From: Streptomyces sp. NRRL S-37 | GTDB taxonomy: Bacteria > Actinomycetota > Actinomycetes > Streptomycetales > Streptomycetaceae | DNA length: 64,000 bases | Direction: 5' to 3' | NCBI RefSeq assembly: GCF_000721605.1 | Contig: NZ_JOIZ01000013.1 | Span: 62,001 to 126,000 of the forward strand | Shown: positions 9,599 to 18,422 of the stretch, piece after piece | Position numbering within the stretch: the stretch's first letter is position 1 | Layout of the letters: each line of letters opens with the position of its first letter | Translations under genes and position numbers: made by a program | The notes under the pieces: generated by a model | The model's database searches: none | The model's input: only the letters and a program-made list of their open reading frames with translations | Told to the model about the DNA's origin: nothing

Positions 9599-10858
9599 TC
9601 AGTTCCCGCTCGTGGCGCGCTGCTGGGCGCGCTGCAGGGCGGTTTCGCTGGACTGGCCGGTGAGGGCGGACTGGAAGGCGCTCTGCAGGGCGAGCGAGAC
9701 GCCCGACCAGCCGGCGCCGAGCTTGGCGGTGCGGGACCGGGCGGCGGCGACCTGGTCGGCCAGCGCGTCCAGCTCGGGCACCTCCTGACGCCACTGCGCG
9801 GCGGCCTTCTCGTTGGCGGGGACCATCCAGCTGTTCAGGGCGTAGGTGAGCTGTTCCTTCTCGCTCGCCAGGCAGGCGACGATCCGGCCGGCCGTCCTCT
9901 CGCGCTCGGTGTCGCCGGTGTTGGGCACGGTGAGCACGGCGCCGCCGAGCGGTCCCACCGAGTCGGCGCCCGCCTCGGGGACGGGGATCTGCGCGATCTC
10001 CCAGTGCAGCGACTTCCTGGTGTTGAGGGTCTCGACCTGCCACGGGCCGTTGATCATCATGGCGGCGTTGCCGGCCATGAACTGGTCGTTCACGTCGGCC
10101 TGCGTCCAGTTGACCGTGGACTTGGACAGCGACCCGTCCTGGAGCAGCGCCTTCCAGTAGTCGAGCGCCTCGACGACCTGGGGGCTGTCCAGGTCCGTCT
10201 CGTCGCCGCCGTTGGACCACATGAACGGTGTGAACTGGAAGACGCCGTCCTCGGCGCCGCCCGCGCTGAGCGCCACGCCGTACCGGTTGCCCTCGGTGAG
10301 CTTCTTCGCCGCCTGGCGCAGCTCGTCCCAGGTGGTGGGCACCCGTACGCCCGCCTCGTCCAGGATGTCCTTGTTGTAGAAGAGCGCGAGGGTGTTCACG
10401 GAGCGGGCCGCTCCGTAGTACGTGCCCTTGTACGAGCCGAAGTCGACGATGCCCTCGGGGATGTCGTCGGTGGCCAGGCCCAGGGTGCGCAGGTCGACGA
10501 GGCCGCCGGCGTCGGCGAAGGTCGGCATCTCGGAGGCGTCGAACTGCACGATGTCCGGCAGCGACTTCGACGAGGCCATGCGCAGGGCCTTCGTCATCAC
10601 CTGCGCGGCGGGGACGCTCTGCTGCTCGATGCGCACGCCCAGCTGCTTGCCGCAGCGGGCCATCGCCTCGGCGTCCCAGCGGTGGTAGGTCTCGTCGGTC
10701 GAGGAGTTCATCACGGTGTACACGTCGCTGTCGCGCTGCTGTGCGCAGCCGGTCAGCGCCGCTCCGGCGATGAGGACGGAGACGGCGGCGATCGACGTGA
10801 CGGCTCCGCGCGAACGTCCGCGCGCGCGGTGTGCGGCAACCGGAGGATGTGCTGTCAC
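9599..10858 (-). CDS. Sugar ABC transporter substrate-binding lipoprotein
   Basis: 419 aa. A basic N-terminus, a hydrophobic stretch and the lipobox LTGC (Cys38) predict a lipid-anchored extracellular binding protein of the family-1 (MalE-like) type; FYNKDILDEAGV and TTWDEL are typical segments. It is the first gene of the operon binding protein - MalF - MalG - GH1. The start is a GTG with AAGGG eight bases upstream. It is divergent from the GH31 gene across a 294-base region that contains candidate operators. Presumed ligand: a beta-glucan or xyloglucan-type oligosaccharide, inferred from the enzymes beside it. Confidence 0.92.
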   Translation of the reverse strand: MTAHPPVAAHRARGRSRGAVTSIAAVSVLIAGAALTGCAQQRDSDVYTVMNSSTDETYHRWDAEAMARCGKQLGVRIEQQSVPAAQVMTKALRMASSKSLPDIVQFDASEMPTFADAGGLVDLRTLGLATDDIPEGIVDFGSYKGTYYGAARSVNTLALFYNKDILDEAGVRVPTTWDELRQAAKKLTEGNRYGVALSAGGAEDGVFQFTPFMWSNGGDETDLDSPQVVEALDYWKALLQDGSLSKSTVNWTQADVNDQFMAGNAAMMINGPWQVETLNTRKSLHWEIAQIPVPEAGADSVGPLGGAVLTVPNTGDTERERTAGRIVACLASEKEQLTYALNSWMVPANEKAAAQWRQEVPELDALADQVAAARSRTAKLGAGWSGVSLALQSAFQSALTGQSSETALQRAQQRATSGN

Positions 10859-10925
10859 GGTGGGTGCCCTTGCGTGGGGACCGGCTCAACCCGCGTTGAG
10901 CTGGTGACTCTTTCAGGAGACTGGT

Positions 10926-10935
10926 GAAGCGCTTC
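10926..10935. promoter_or_regulatory. Candidate LacI-type operator GAAGCGCTTC
   Basis: A perfect 10-bp palindrome with the AGCGCT core common in actinobacterial LacI-family operators lies about 70 bp upstream of the binding-protein start, in the shared divergent region (10859-11152). A second perfect inverted repeat, GTCGAG-N6-CTCGAC, lies at 10953-10970. No regulator gene is adjacent, so any repressor would be encoded elsewhere. Confidence 0.5.
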
Positions 10936-10982
10936 GACTCGAGGCGGCTCTCGTCGAGGTGTTGCTCGACGCTGCACCGGGT

Positions 10983-11004
10983 GTAATTTGTTTTGCCTGA
11001 TTAC
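10983..11004. promoter_or_regulatory. AT-rich dyad in GH1/GH31 divergent promoter
   Basis: GTAAT and ATTAC form 5-bp arms separated by 12 bp, inside the only AT-rich stretch of this divergent region. On the minus strand the segment contains TTAGTAATCAGGC, which resembles the candidate element at 39308-39330 (TTAGTTCAGGC). It may be promoter or operator DNA; the function is unproven. Confidence 0.3.
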
Positions 11005-11152
11005 TAATACGCCAGCGGAAGCCGGTCGCGCTAGACCCCCAGCGCTACGATCTGCTTGCGCCAAGGCGTGACAGGTCCTGCGTCTCCTGTCATAGTTCCT
11101 GGTCAGAAGCTTCCTTCCGAGCCTCTGCCGCCCTCCCCCTCCGAGGAAGACC

Positions 11153-13423
11153 ATGAAATTCACCGACGGCTTCTGGCGCATCCGCGACGGCGTCCAGATC
11201 TCGTACGCCACCGAAGTGCGCGATGTGCGCGCGGAATCGAAGCGCTTCACCGGCTATGCCGCCGTGAAGAAAGTGACGCGCAGGGGGGACACCCTGAACG
11301 CGCCGCTGATCACGGTCGAGTGCTTCTCCCCCGCCGAGGGCGTGATCGGCGTCCGGGTCACCCACCACGCGGGCAAGTACCGGCCGGGCCCCGACTTCGC
11401 CCTCACCGGGGACGCGGACGGCGCGGGGACGGTACGCGAGGACGGCACCGTCACCGAGCTGACCAGCGGCCCCCTGACCCTGCGCCTGGACGGGGCCGGC
11501 CCCTTCGCGCTCACCTTCCACGACGCGGACGGACGCGAGCTGACCCGCGCCGGCGCCAAGAGCACCGCCTTCGCCACCACCGGCGAGGGAGCCCACCACG
11601 TGCTGAGCCGGCTCTCGCTCGGCGTCGGCGAGCAGGTCTACGGCCTGGGCGAGCGCTTCACCCCGTTCGTCAAGAACGGCCAGACCGTCGACGTGTGGCA
11701 GGCCGACGGCGGCACGAGCAGCGAGCAGGCCTACAAGAACGTCCCGTTCTACCTGTCCTCCCGCGGCTACGGCGTCTTCGTCAACCACCCGGGCGCCGTC
11801 TCCTTCGAGATCGGCTCCGAGTCCGTCGGGCAGGTCCAGTTCAGCGTCGAGGACCAGGCGCTGGAGTACTACGTCGTCGCAGGACCCACCCCGAAGGAGG
11901 TCCTCGGCCGCTACACGGCCCTCACCGGACGCCCGGCCCTGCCCCCGGCCTGGTCGTTCGGCCTGTGGCTCAGCACCTCCTTCACCACGTCGTACGACGA
12001 GGCGACGGTGACCTCGTTCGTCGACGGCATGGCCGAGCGCGGCATCCCGCTGTCGGTGTTCCACTTCGACTGCTTCTGGATGCGCGAGTACCAGTGGTGC
12101 GACTTCCAGTGGGACCCGGACGTCTTCCCCGACCCGGAGGGCATGCTGGCCCGGCTCAAGGAGAAGGGCCTGCGGATCAGCGCCTGGATCAACCCGTACA
12201 TCGCGCAGAAGTCCCCGCTCTTCGACGAGGCCGCCGCCCTCGGGCACCTGGTGCGCCGCCCGAACGGCGACGTGTGGCAGTGGGACCTGTGGCAGGCCGG
12301 CATGGGCCTGGTCGACTTCACCAGTCCCGAGGCCCGCGCCTGGTTCCAGTCGAAGCTCAAGCCGCTGCTCGACCAGGGGGTGGACAGCTTCAAGACGGAC
12401 TTCGGCGAGCGCATCCCCACCGATGTCGTCTGGCACGACGGCTCCGACCCGGAGCGGATGCACAACTACTACACCCACCTGTACAACCGGACCGTGTTCG
12501 AGCTCCTGGAGAAGGAGCGCGGGCAGGGCGAGGCGGTGGTCTTCGCCCGGTCCGCGACCGCCGGCGGGCAGCAGTACCCGGTGCACTGGGGCGGCGACTG
12601 CTGGTCGTCCTTCGAGGCGATGGCCGAGTCGCTGCGGGGCGGCCTGTCCCTGTCGCTGAGCGGGTTCGGCTTCTGGAGCCACGACATCGGCGGCTTCGAG
12701 GGCACGCCCGTCCCCGAGGTGTTCAAGCGCTGGCTCGCCTTCGGCCTGCTCTCCTCGCACAGCCGGCTGCACGGCTCCACGTCGTACCGGGTGCCGTGGG
12801 AGTTCGGCGACGAGGCGGTCGACGTGGCCCGGCGGTTCACCCTGCTCAAGCACCGCCTGATGCCGTACCTGTACGGCGCCGCCGCCGAGGCCCACCACAC
12901 GGGCGTCCCGGTGATGCGGCCCATGGTGCTGGAGTTCCCCCGGGATCCGGCGTGCCGCCCGCTCGACCGCCAGTACATGCTGGGCCCCGACCTGCTGGTC
13001 GCGCCGGTGTTCAGCGAGGACGGCGAGGTGGAGGTCTATCTGCCCGAGGGCACCTGGACTCACCTGCTGAGCGGCGAGCGGGTCACCGGCCCGTGCTGGC
13101 GCACCGAGCGGCACGGCTACGACAGCCTTCCGCTGTACGTCCGCGAGGGCGCCGTGCTGCCGCTGGCCGGCGACGACTCCCGGCCCGACGGCGACTGGCT
13201 GGACGCCCCGGTCCTGCTCGTGCACCCGCCGGCCGCGGCCGACTACGCGGCCGAGGTCACCGTGCCGGACACGGCGGGGCTCCCGGCCGCGGTGTTCCGG
13301 GTCCGGCGGGACGGCGACGTCCTGCGGGTCACCGCGTCCGGGACCGGCCGGCCGTTCACGGTGCGCGTGCCCGGCGGGGCCGAGGCACAGGGTTCGGGCG
13401 AGGTGACGCTGCCGCTGGGGTGA
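11153..13423 (+). CDS. yicI: GH31 alpha-xylosidase (YicI-type)
   Basis: 756 aa, the usual YicI length. It begins MKFTDGFWRIRDGVQI, as in alpha-xylosidases, with an N-terminal beta-sandwich and a TIM barrel. The nucleophile lies in SFKTDFGE and the acid/base in HWGGDCWSSFEAM; the WLSTSFTTSYDE segment also matches the alpha-xylosidase subgroup. No signal peptide, so cytosolic. It removes non-reducing alpha-xylosyl residues, for example from isoprimeverose-type units. GAGGAAG lies just ahead of the ATG. It is divergent from the ABC-GH1 operon, and the two enzymes could trim xyloglucan oligosaccharides in alternation. Some GH31 members act on alpha-glucosides, so the substrate assignment is probable and not certain. 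Confidence 0.9.
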   Translation: MKFTDGFWRIRDGVQISYATEVRDVRAESKRFTGYAAVKKVTRRGDTLNAPLITVECFSPAEGVIGVRVTHHAGKYRPGPDFALTGDADGAGTVREDGTVTELTSGPLTLRLDGAGPFALTFHDADGRELTRAGAKSTAFATTGEGAHHVLSRLSLGVGEQVYGLGERFTPFVKNGQTVDVWQADGGTSSEQAYKNVPFYLSSRGYGVFVNHPGAVSFEIGSESVGQVQFSVEDQALEYYVVAGPTPKEVLGRYTALTGRPALPPAWSFGLWLSTSFTTSYDEATVTSFVDGMAERGIPLSVFHFDCFWMREYQWCDFQWDPDVFPDPEGMLARLKEKGLRISAWINPYIAQKSPLFDEAAALGHLVRRPNGDVWQWDLWQAGMGLVDFTSPEARAWFQSKLKPLLDQGVDSFKTDFGERIPTDVVWHDGSDPERMHNYYTHLYNRTVFELLEKERGQGEAVVFARSATAGGQQYPVHWGGDCWSSFEAMAESLRGGLSLSLSGFGFWSHDIGGFEGTPVPEVFKRWLAFGLLSSHSRLHGSTSYRVPWEFGDEAVDVARRFTLLKHRLMPYLYGAAAEAHHTGVPVMRPMVLEFPRDPACRPLDRQYMLGPDLLVAPVFSEDGEVEVYLPEGTWTHLLSGERVTGPCWRTERHGYDSLPLYVREGAVLPLAGDDSRPDGDWLDAPVLLVHPPAAADYAAEVTVPDTAGLPAAVFRVRRDGDVLRVTASGTGRPFTVRVPGGAEAQGSGEVTLPLG

Positions 13424-13428
13424 CCGGG

Positions 13429-14421
13429 TCACGTGCCCGGGTGACTGCCCGGGCCGCCCCCGGGACCCGCGAGGGGGGTCGGTGAGAGGGCCGCGGGCTC
13501 CTCACCGGCCTCCAGCAGGGTGTCCGCCGCGCCCACGATCAGCGGGTCCGGCTTGCCCAGGGCCTCGTGGTCCTTCGCCGGGTAGTCGCAGCGGTCGAGG
13601 AGGCTGCGCATGGCCTCCAGCCGGCCCCGGCGCTTGTCGTTGTTCTTCACGACCGTCCACGGCGCGTGGGGCGTGTCCGTCGCCCGGAACATCTCGATCT
13701 TGGCCTCGGTGTAGTCGTCCCAGCGGTCGAGCGAGGCGAGGTCCATCGGCGACAGCTTCCAGCGGCGCACCGGGTCGACCTGGCGGATCGCGAACCGGGT
13801 CCGCTGCTCGGCCCGGGACACCGAGAACCAGAACTTCACCAGCATGATGCCGTCGTCGGTGAGCAGCCGCTCGAACAGGGGCGCCTGCTGGAGGAACTGG
13901 CGGTACTCGTCGTCCGTGCAGAATCCCATGACCCGCTCGACGCCCGCGCGGTTGTACCAGGAGCGGTCGAAGAAGACGATCTCGCCGCGGGCCGGCAGGT
14001 GCGCCACGTAGCGCTGGAAGTACCACTGCCCCGCCTCCCGCTCGGTCGGCTTCTCCAGGGCGACCACGCGGGCACCGCGGGGGTTGAGGCGTTCCATGAA
14101 CCGCTGGATGGTGCCGCCCTTGCCGGCCGCGTCCCGCCCCTCGCAGAGCACCACGATCCGCTGGCCGGTGTCCTTGACCCACCGCTGCATCTTCAGCAGC
14201 TCGATCTGCAGGATGCGCTTGGTGCGCTCGTACTCCGCCCGGCGGATCCTGCGGTCGTAGGGGTGGTTCTCCCGCCAGGTCTCGATCGGGGTGCCGTCGG
14301 CGTCGAGCAGCACGGGCCGCTCCGGGCGCCGGTCGTCCACCTCCAGCCCGTGGAGCAGGTCGTCGCCGTCGGTCCCGGCATCCGTCCGGCCGTCCGTCCC
14401 GTCCGTGTGTTCGGCCGTCAC
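13429..14421 (-). CDS. ppk2: Polyphosphate kinase 2 (PPK2)
   Basis: 330 aa. Walker A (EGRDAAGKGGT), the PPK2 signature FFDRSWYNRAGVERVMGFC, the lid segment SVSRAEQRTRF, and LSPMDLASLDRW toward the C-terminus are all present. PPK2 enzymes use polyphosphate to phosphorylate nucleotides, usually nucleoside diphosphates in single-domain proteins of this size. The N-terminal 30 residues are Asp/Gly/Thr-rich and probably disordered, and the C-terminal 25 are Pro/Gly-rich. The start is a GTG with GGAGG five bases upstream. It converges on the GH31 gene, with five bases between the two stops. Confidence 0.93.
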   Translation of the reverse strand: MTAEHTDGTDGRTDAGTDGDDLLHGLEVDDRRPERPVLLDADGTPIETWRENHPYDRRIRRAEYERTKRILQIELLKMQRWVKDTGQRIVVLCEGRDAAGKGGTIQRFMERLNPRGARVVALEKPTEREAGQWYFQRYVAHLPARGEIVFFDRSWYNRAGVERVMGFCTDDEYRQFLQQAPLFERLLTDDGIMLVKFWFSVSRAEQRTRFAIRQVDPVRRWKLSPMDLASLDRWDDYTEAKIEMFRATDTPHAPWTVVKNNDKRRGRLEAMRSLLDRCDYPAKDHEALGKPDPLIVGAADTLLEAGEEPAALSPTPLAGPGGGPGSHPGT

Positions 14422-14606
14422 GTCGCCTCCCGCGTCCGTACGAGTGCGTCACAAGAAGCGTATGCCCACCGGGCGTTTCGCGGTGATGCGGGCGCGGGAC
14501 CCGGGAAGGAGCAGGATCGGGCGGAACCCGTGCGCGAGCGGCGTCTTCCGTCCATGTCGAGGCATCTCATGCAGGCACTGGTACCCGGACGAAGGGGACG
14601 CACGAC

Positions 14607-15401
14607 GTGCAGATCGATCTGAAGGGCCGTACGGCGCTGGTCACCGGCTCCACCCAGGGCATCGGCGCGGCGATCGCCACCGGGCTGGCGCGGGCGGGCG
14701 CCCGGGTCGCGGTCAACGGGCGCTCCGCCGAGCGCGTACGGGACAGCGCCGCCGCCCTCGAACGGGAGGTGCCCGGCGCCGACGTCGTACCGGTCGCGGC
14801 GGACGTGACCACCGAGGCGGGCGCCGAGCGGATCGCCGAGGCGCTGCCGCGGGTGGACATTCTCGTCAACAACCTCGGCGTCTTCGGCTCCGCCGACCCG
14901 CTGGAGATCACCGACGAGGAGTGGCGGCGCTACTTCGAGGTGAACGTCCTGGCCGCCGTGCGGCTGACCCGGCTGTTCCTGCCGGGCATGACCGGGCGCG
15001 GCTGGGGGCGCGTCCAGTACATCGCCAGTGACTCGGCGGTCGTCACCCCCGCCGAGATGATCCACTACGGCATGTCCAAGACGGCGCTGCTCGCGGTGAG
15101 CCGCGGTTTCGCCAAGAAGGCGGCGGGCACGGGCGTCACGGTGAACTCGGTCATCGCCGGGCCCACCCACACCGGCGGGGTGGAGGACTTCGTCTACGAG
15201 CTGGTGGACCGCGGCCTCCCGTGGGACGAGGCGCAGCGCGCCTTCATGCGCGAGCACCGGCCGCAGTCGCTGCTGCAACGGCTGATCGAGCCGGAGGAGA
15301 TCGCCCACATGGTCGTCTACCTCAGCTCGGAGCAGGCCTCCGCGACGACCGGCGGGGCACTGCGCGTCGACGGCGGCTACGTGGATGCGATCCTGCCCTG
15401 A
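14607..15401 (+). CDS. SDR-family oxidoreductase
   Basis: 264 aa, classical short-chain dehydrogenase/reductase. The nucleotide-binding motif TGSTQGIG is at about residues 12-19, NNLG follows, and the catalytic YxxxK appears as YGMSK, preceded by a Ser in IASDSAVV. The variant YGMSKTALLAVSRG plus the C-terminal QASATTGGALRVDGGY fits the FabG-like or glucose-dehydrogenase-like subgroup. Ahead of the cofactor loop NGRSAERV suggests NADP preference. The GTG start is chosen because it is immediately followed by the beta-1 strand. No pathway partner is adjacent; the next gene converges. The substrate is unknown. Confidence 0.88.
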   Translation: MQIDLKGRTALVTGSTQGIGAAIATGLARAGARVAVNGRSAERVRDSAAALEREVPGADVVPVAADVTTEAGAERIAEALPRVDILVNNLGVFGSADPLEITDEEWRRYFEVNVLAAVRLTRLFLPGMTGRGWGRVQYIASDSAVVTPAEMIHYGMSKTALLAVSRGFAKKAAGTGVTVNSVIAGPTHTGGVEDFVYELVDRGLPWDEAQRAFMREHRPQSLLQRLIEPEEIAHMVVYLSSEQASATTGGALRVDGGYVDAILP

Positions 15402-15414
15402 GAGCGGGCGGCAG

Positions 15415-16179
15415 TCAGCGCAGGAGCAGCTGGACGAGGGCGAGGGTGCCGATCACGACGATGACGGCGCGCAGCACCGCGGGGCTGAACCTGCGCCCGG
15501 TCCTGGCGCCGAGCTGGCCGCCGAGGGCGGATCCGGCCGCGATGAGCGCGACGGCCGTCCAGTCGAAGTCGGCGACGAAGAGGAAGAAGGCCGCCGCGAC
15601 CGTGTTGACGATCGCCGCGAGCACGTTCTTGACGGCGTTGAGGCGTTGCAGCGGCTCGTCGAGGAGCAGGCCCATCAGGGAGATGTAGATGATGCCCTGC
15701 GCGGCGGCGAAGTAGCCGCCGTAGACGCTGGCCAGGGCCAGGCCGGCGGAGAGCGGCCGTCCGCCGTCGCGGCGGGAGGGGTGTCCCTCCGCGCGGCGGG
15801 CGCGCACCTTCCCGGCGATCAGGGGCTGGAACGCGACGAGGAGGAGGGCGAGCCCCACCAGGGTGGGCACGATGGTCTCGAACGCCTCGGCGGGCAGGGC
15901 CAGCAGGAGCGTCGCGCCGCAGAGTCCGCCCAGCGCGGCGCCGACGCCGAACTTGCGGACGCGCCGGCCCTGTCCCGCGAGTTCCCTGCGGTAGCCGATG
16001 GCGCCGCTGACGGAGCCGGGGATCAGTCCGAGCGCGTTGGAGACCGTGGCGGTGACGGGGGACAGCCCGGTGGCGAGCAGCACGGGAAAGGTCACCAGCG
16101 TTCCCGAGCCGACGACGGCGTTCATGGCGCCGGCGCCGACGCCCGCCGCGAAGACGCCGGCCATCTCCAGCGGCGTCAC
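15415..16179 (-). CDS. TauE/SafE-family (DUF81) membrane permease
   Basis: 254 aa and strongly hydrophobic, with about eight membrane helices. The repeated GxxNAxxGxGxLxxFP element (GAMNAVVGSGTLVTFPVL) and NALGLIPGSVSGAIGYR are characteristic of TauE/SafE proteins, which export sulfite, sulfoacetate or related organic anions. It ends 14 bases from the convergent SDR gene. The GTG at 16179 gives the full first helix. Nothing adjacent indicates the substrate. Confidence 0.87.
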   Translation of the reverse strand: MTPLEMAGVFAAGVGAGAMNAVVGSGTLVTFPVLLATGLSPVTATVSNALGLIPGSVSGAIGYRRELAGQGRRVRKFGVGAALGGLCGATLLLALPAEAFETIVPTLVGLALLLVAFQPLIAGKVRARRAEGHPSRRDGGRPLSAGLALASVYGGYFAAAQGIIYISLMGLLLDEPLQRLNAVKNVLAAIVNTVAAAFFLFVADFDWTAVALIAAGSALGGQLGARTGRRFSPAVLRAVIVVIGTLALVQLLLR

Positions 16180-16293
16180 GCCGTGGCTCCGGCCGTGTCG
16201 TCGCCGCCCGAGGGTGTCCGGCGCCGGCCCTGGTCCGAGGAAACGTTCATGTGAGGACGCTAGCCCGCGGACCCTTCGGTGATCACCGGAGGA

Positions 16294-17085
16294 TCAGGAG
16301 AGCCTCGCCACACCCGCGTAGATGCCGCTGTCCTCGGGGGGCGGCGGCGGGGTCGTGCGGAACCACTCCGGTGCGGTCACCAGGCCGGGGTCGACCAGTT
16401 CCAGGCCGTCGAAGAAGCGGGCGACCTCGGCGCGGGTGCGGAAGCCCAGGCGGATGCCGGCGCGGGCGTACTCGGCCGTGACCTGCTCGGCCAGCTCGGA
16501 GTGGAGGTCGGAGGCGGCGTGCGACAGCACGAGGTAGCTGCCCGGCGGCAGCGCGGCCCGCAGCTCGCCGACGATGCCGAGGGGGTCCTGGTCGTCGGGG
16601 AGGAAGTGCAGGAGGGCGATCAGGGAGAGCGCGATCGGGCGCTCGAAGTCGAGCACGCCGCGGGCGTGCCGGAGGATGCCGCCCGGGTCGCGCACATCGG
16701 CCTGGATGTAGTCCGTGGTGCCCTCGGGGCTGCTGATCAGCAGGGCCTCGGCGTGCCGCAGCACGATCGGGTCGTTGTCGGTGTAGACGACCTTCGCGGC
16801 CGGGACCACGCCCTGCACGATCTGGTGCAGGTTCGGCTCCGTGGGGATGCCGGTGCCTATGTCGAGGAACTGGTCGACGCCCTGCCCGGCGAGCCAGGCG
16901 GCCGCCCGGTGCATGAACCGGCGGTTCTGGCGGGCGGCGTCGCGCGCCTGGGGCGGCAGCTTCTCCCCCACGGCCTCGTCGACCGGGTAGTTGTCCTTGC
17001 CGCCGAGGAGCCAGTCGTAGACCCGCGCGGGGTGCGCCCTGCTGGTGTCGATCCGCGGAGGGGTGGGGGGTGTGCCCGTCGACAT
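16294..17085 (-). CDS. SAM-dependent methyltransferase, SAV2177/DUF574 family
   Basis: 263 aa. The N-terminal signature ARVYDWLLGGKDNYPVDE and FLDIGTGIPTEPN (SAM-binding glycine motif) identify this actinobacterial family, present in many copies in Streptomyces. Further conserved segments are VVYTDNDPIVLRHAEALL and ALLHFLPDD. The family is usually annotated as a methyltransferase, but substrates are mostly unknown. The ATG at 17085 places the protein at its usual start; an in-frame ATG upstream would add about 15 residues. A fusion to the much longer open frame further upstream is not credible, since that region is antisense to the LacI gene. Confidence 0.88.
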   Translation of the reverse strand: MSTGTPPTPPRIDTSRAHPARVYDWLLGGKDNYPVDEAVGEKLPPQARDAARQNRRFMHRAAAWLAGQGVDQFLDIGTGIPTEPNLHQIVQGVVPAAKVVYTDNDPIVLRHAEALLISSPEGTTDYIQADVRDPGGILRHARGVLDFERPIALSLIALLHFLPDDQDPLGIVGELRAALPPGSYLVLSHAASDLHSELAEQVTAEYARAGIRLGFRTRAEVARFFDGLELVDPGLVTAPEWFRTTPPPPPEDSGIYAGVARLS

Positions 17086-17162
17086 GGCGGAGTCCGTCCC
17101 TGAAGTGGCTCGGGAGTGCCTGACGATCATCAAGTCTCGCACACACAACCGGTGTACGGGGG

Positions 17163-18281
17163 TCAGGAGTTCGATCGTCGGGCGGGGTCCGGCGGCGGTG
17201 CCGTGCTGGCCCTCGGCACCAGCCGGGTCGGGACGAGGGTGGTGCCCCGCTCGGGGCCGCCCTGCCGCATCTTGCTCAGCACCGCCTGGACGCAGAGCCG
17301 GCCCACCTCGGCGAAGTCCTGGTGGACGGTGGTCAGCGGGGGCAGGAAGGAGGACGCCTCGGGGATGTCGTCGAAGCCGATGACGCTGACGTCCTCGGGC
17401 ACACGCCGGCCGCGCTCGTGCAGGGCGCGCAGCAGGCCGAGCGCCATCTGGTCGTTGGCGGCGAAGACGGCCGTGCACTCGTCCCGGGCCGCGAGTTCGA
17501 GGCCGGCCCGGTAGCCCGAGTCCGCCGACCAGTCGCCCCGGACGAGGGGCGGCGGCACCCGTCCGGCCTCGGTGAGGGCGGCGCGCCAGGCGTCCGTGCG
17601 GCGCTGAGCGGCGAACGAGTCCTCGGGGCCGCCCAGGTGCCACACCGTGCGGTGGCCGAGGCCGAGCAGGTGCTGGACGGCGGTACGGGTGCCGCCCGCC
17701 TGGTCGGTGTCGACGACCGTGTAGTGGTCGCCGGCGTCGGAGTCGACCACCACGACCTGGACGTGCGGGGGCAGGGTGACCGTCGCCGCGTCCAGGAGGT
17801 GGACCTCCATGATGACGATGACGGCGTCGACGGCGAGTTCCTCCAGCCGGGAGAACGCCCCGCGCACCTCGTCCTGGGTGGGCACGGCGACCGGCAGCAG
17901 CGTCACCGCGTAGCCCTCGCGCGCGGCGGAGGTGGCGATCGCCTCCAGGGTGCGGACGTTGCCGGTGGTGGAGAGGGTGAAGGTGATGACGCCGATGGTG
18001 CGGAACTCACCGCGTTTGAGGGCGCGGGCCGCGCTGTTGGGCCGGTAGCCGAGCTCCTTCATCGCGGCCAGCACCTGGCGGCGGGTCTCCTCGGTGACCC
18101 CCGCGTAGCCGTTGGAGACGCGGGAGACGGTCTGGGACGAGACCCCCGCCAGGCGGGCCACGTCGGCCATGGAGGCCGTGGCCCGGGCGCCGCCCCGGGT
18201 ACGGCGCGCACCGCCGGCCGCGGTGGCCGCCCCGGCGCCGGGGCCGGGCGCGTTCGCCGGCGTTCTCTCGGCCGTGTCCAC
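17163..18281 (-). CDS. LacI-family transcriptional repressor of the galactan locus
   Basis: 372 aa. The LacI helix-turn-helix and hinge lie at about residues 36-85 (MADVARLAGVSSQTVSRVSN, then YRPNSAARAL), after a 35-residue Ala/Gly/Pro-rich extension. The remainder is a periplasmic-binding-protein-like sugar-sensing core ending in TTVHQDFAEVGRLCVQA. It is divergent from the ABC/GH42/GH30 cluster, and two copies of a 16-bp palindrome sit in the 233-base gap, so control of both sides is likely. The effector is probably galactose or a galacto-oligosaccharide, inferred from the enzymes. The start could instead be internal, just before the HTH. Confidence 0.93.
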   Translation of the reverse strand: MDTAERTPANAPGPGAGAATAAGGARRTRGGARATASMADVARLAGVSSQTVSRVSNGYAGVTEETRRQVLAAMKELGYRPNSAARALKRGEFRTIGVITFTLSTTGNVRTLEAIATSAAREGYAVTLLPVAVPTQDEVRGAFSRLEELAVDAVIVIMEVHLLDAATVTLPPHVQVVVVDSDAGDHYTVVDTDQAGGTRTAVQHLLGLGHRTVWHLGGPEDSFAAQRRTDAWRAALTEAGRVPPPLVRGDWSADSGYRAGLELAARDECTAVFAANDQMALGLLRALHERGRRVPEDVSVIGFDDIPEASSFLPPLTTVHQDFAEVGRLCVQAVLSKMRQGGPERGTTLVPTRLVPRASTAPPPDPARRSNS

Positions 18282-18358
18282 TCGCCGTCAGCCGCCTTCC
18301 TGTCACTGCTCGCGTCACGGTTTCCCAAGGGACCCTTGACCGTCCTCAGGAGGGCGGT

Positions 18359-18366
18359 GTAAACAT
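18359..18366. promoter_or_regulatory. Half-site of the LacI operator
   Basis: GTAAACAT matches the right half of the two full palindromes downstream and lies between them and the LacI start. It could be a weak third site involved in autoregulation. Confidence 0.35.
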
Positions 18367-18377
18367 GCCGCCATCCG

Positions 18378-18393
18378 ATGTTTACGTAAACAT
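18378..18393. promoter_or_regulatory. LacI operator 1, ATGTTTACGTAAACAT
   Basis: A perfect 16-bp palindrome in the gap between the divergent LacI gene and the sugar ABC operon. Its dyad symmetry around a central CG step is typical for LacI-family operators. A near-identical copy begins 45 bp downstream. Confidence 0.85.
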
Positions 18394-18422
18394 AACAGCT
18401 CGCCGGCCCTTCGCGGCAGCCG

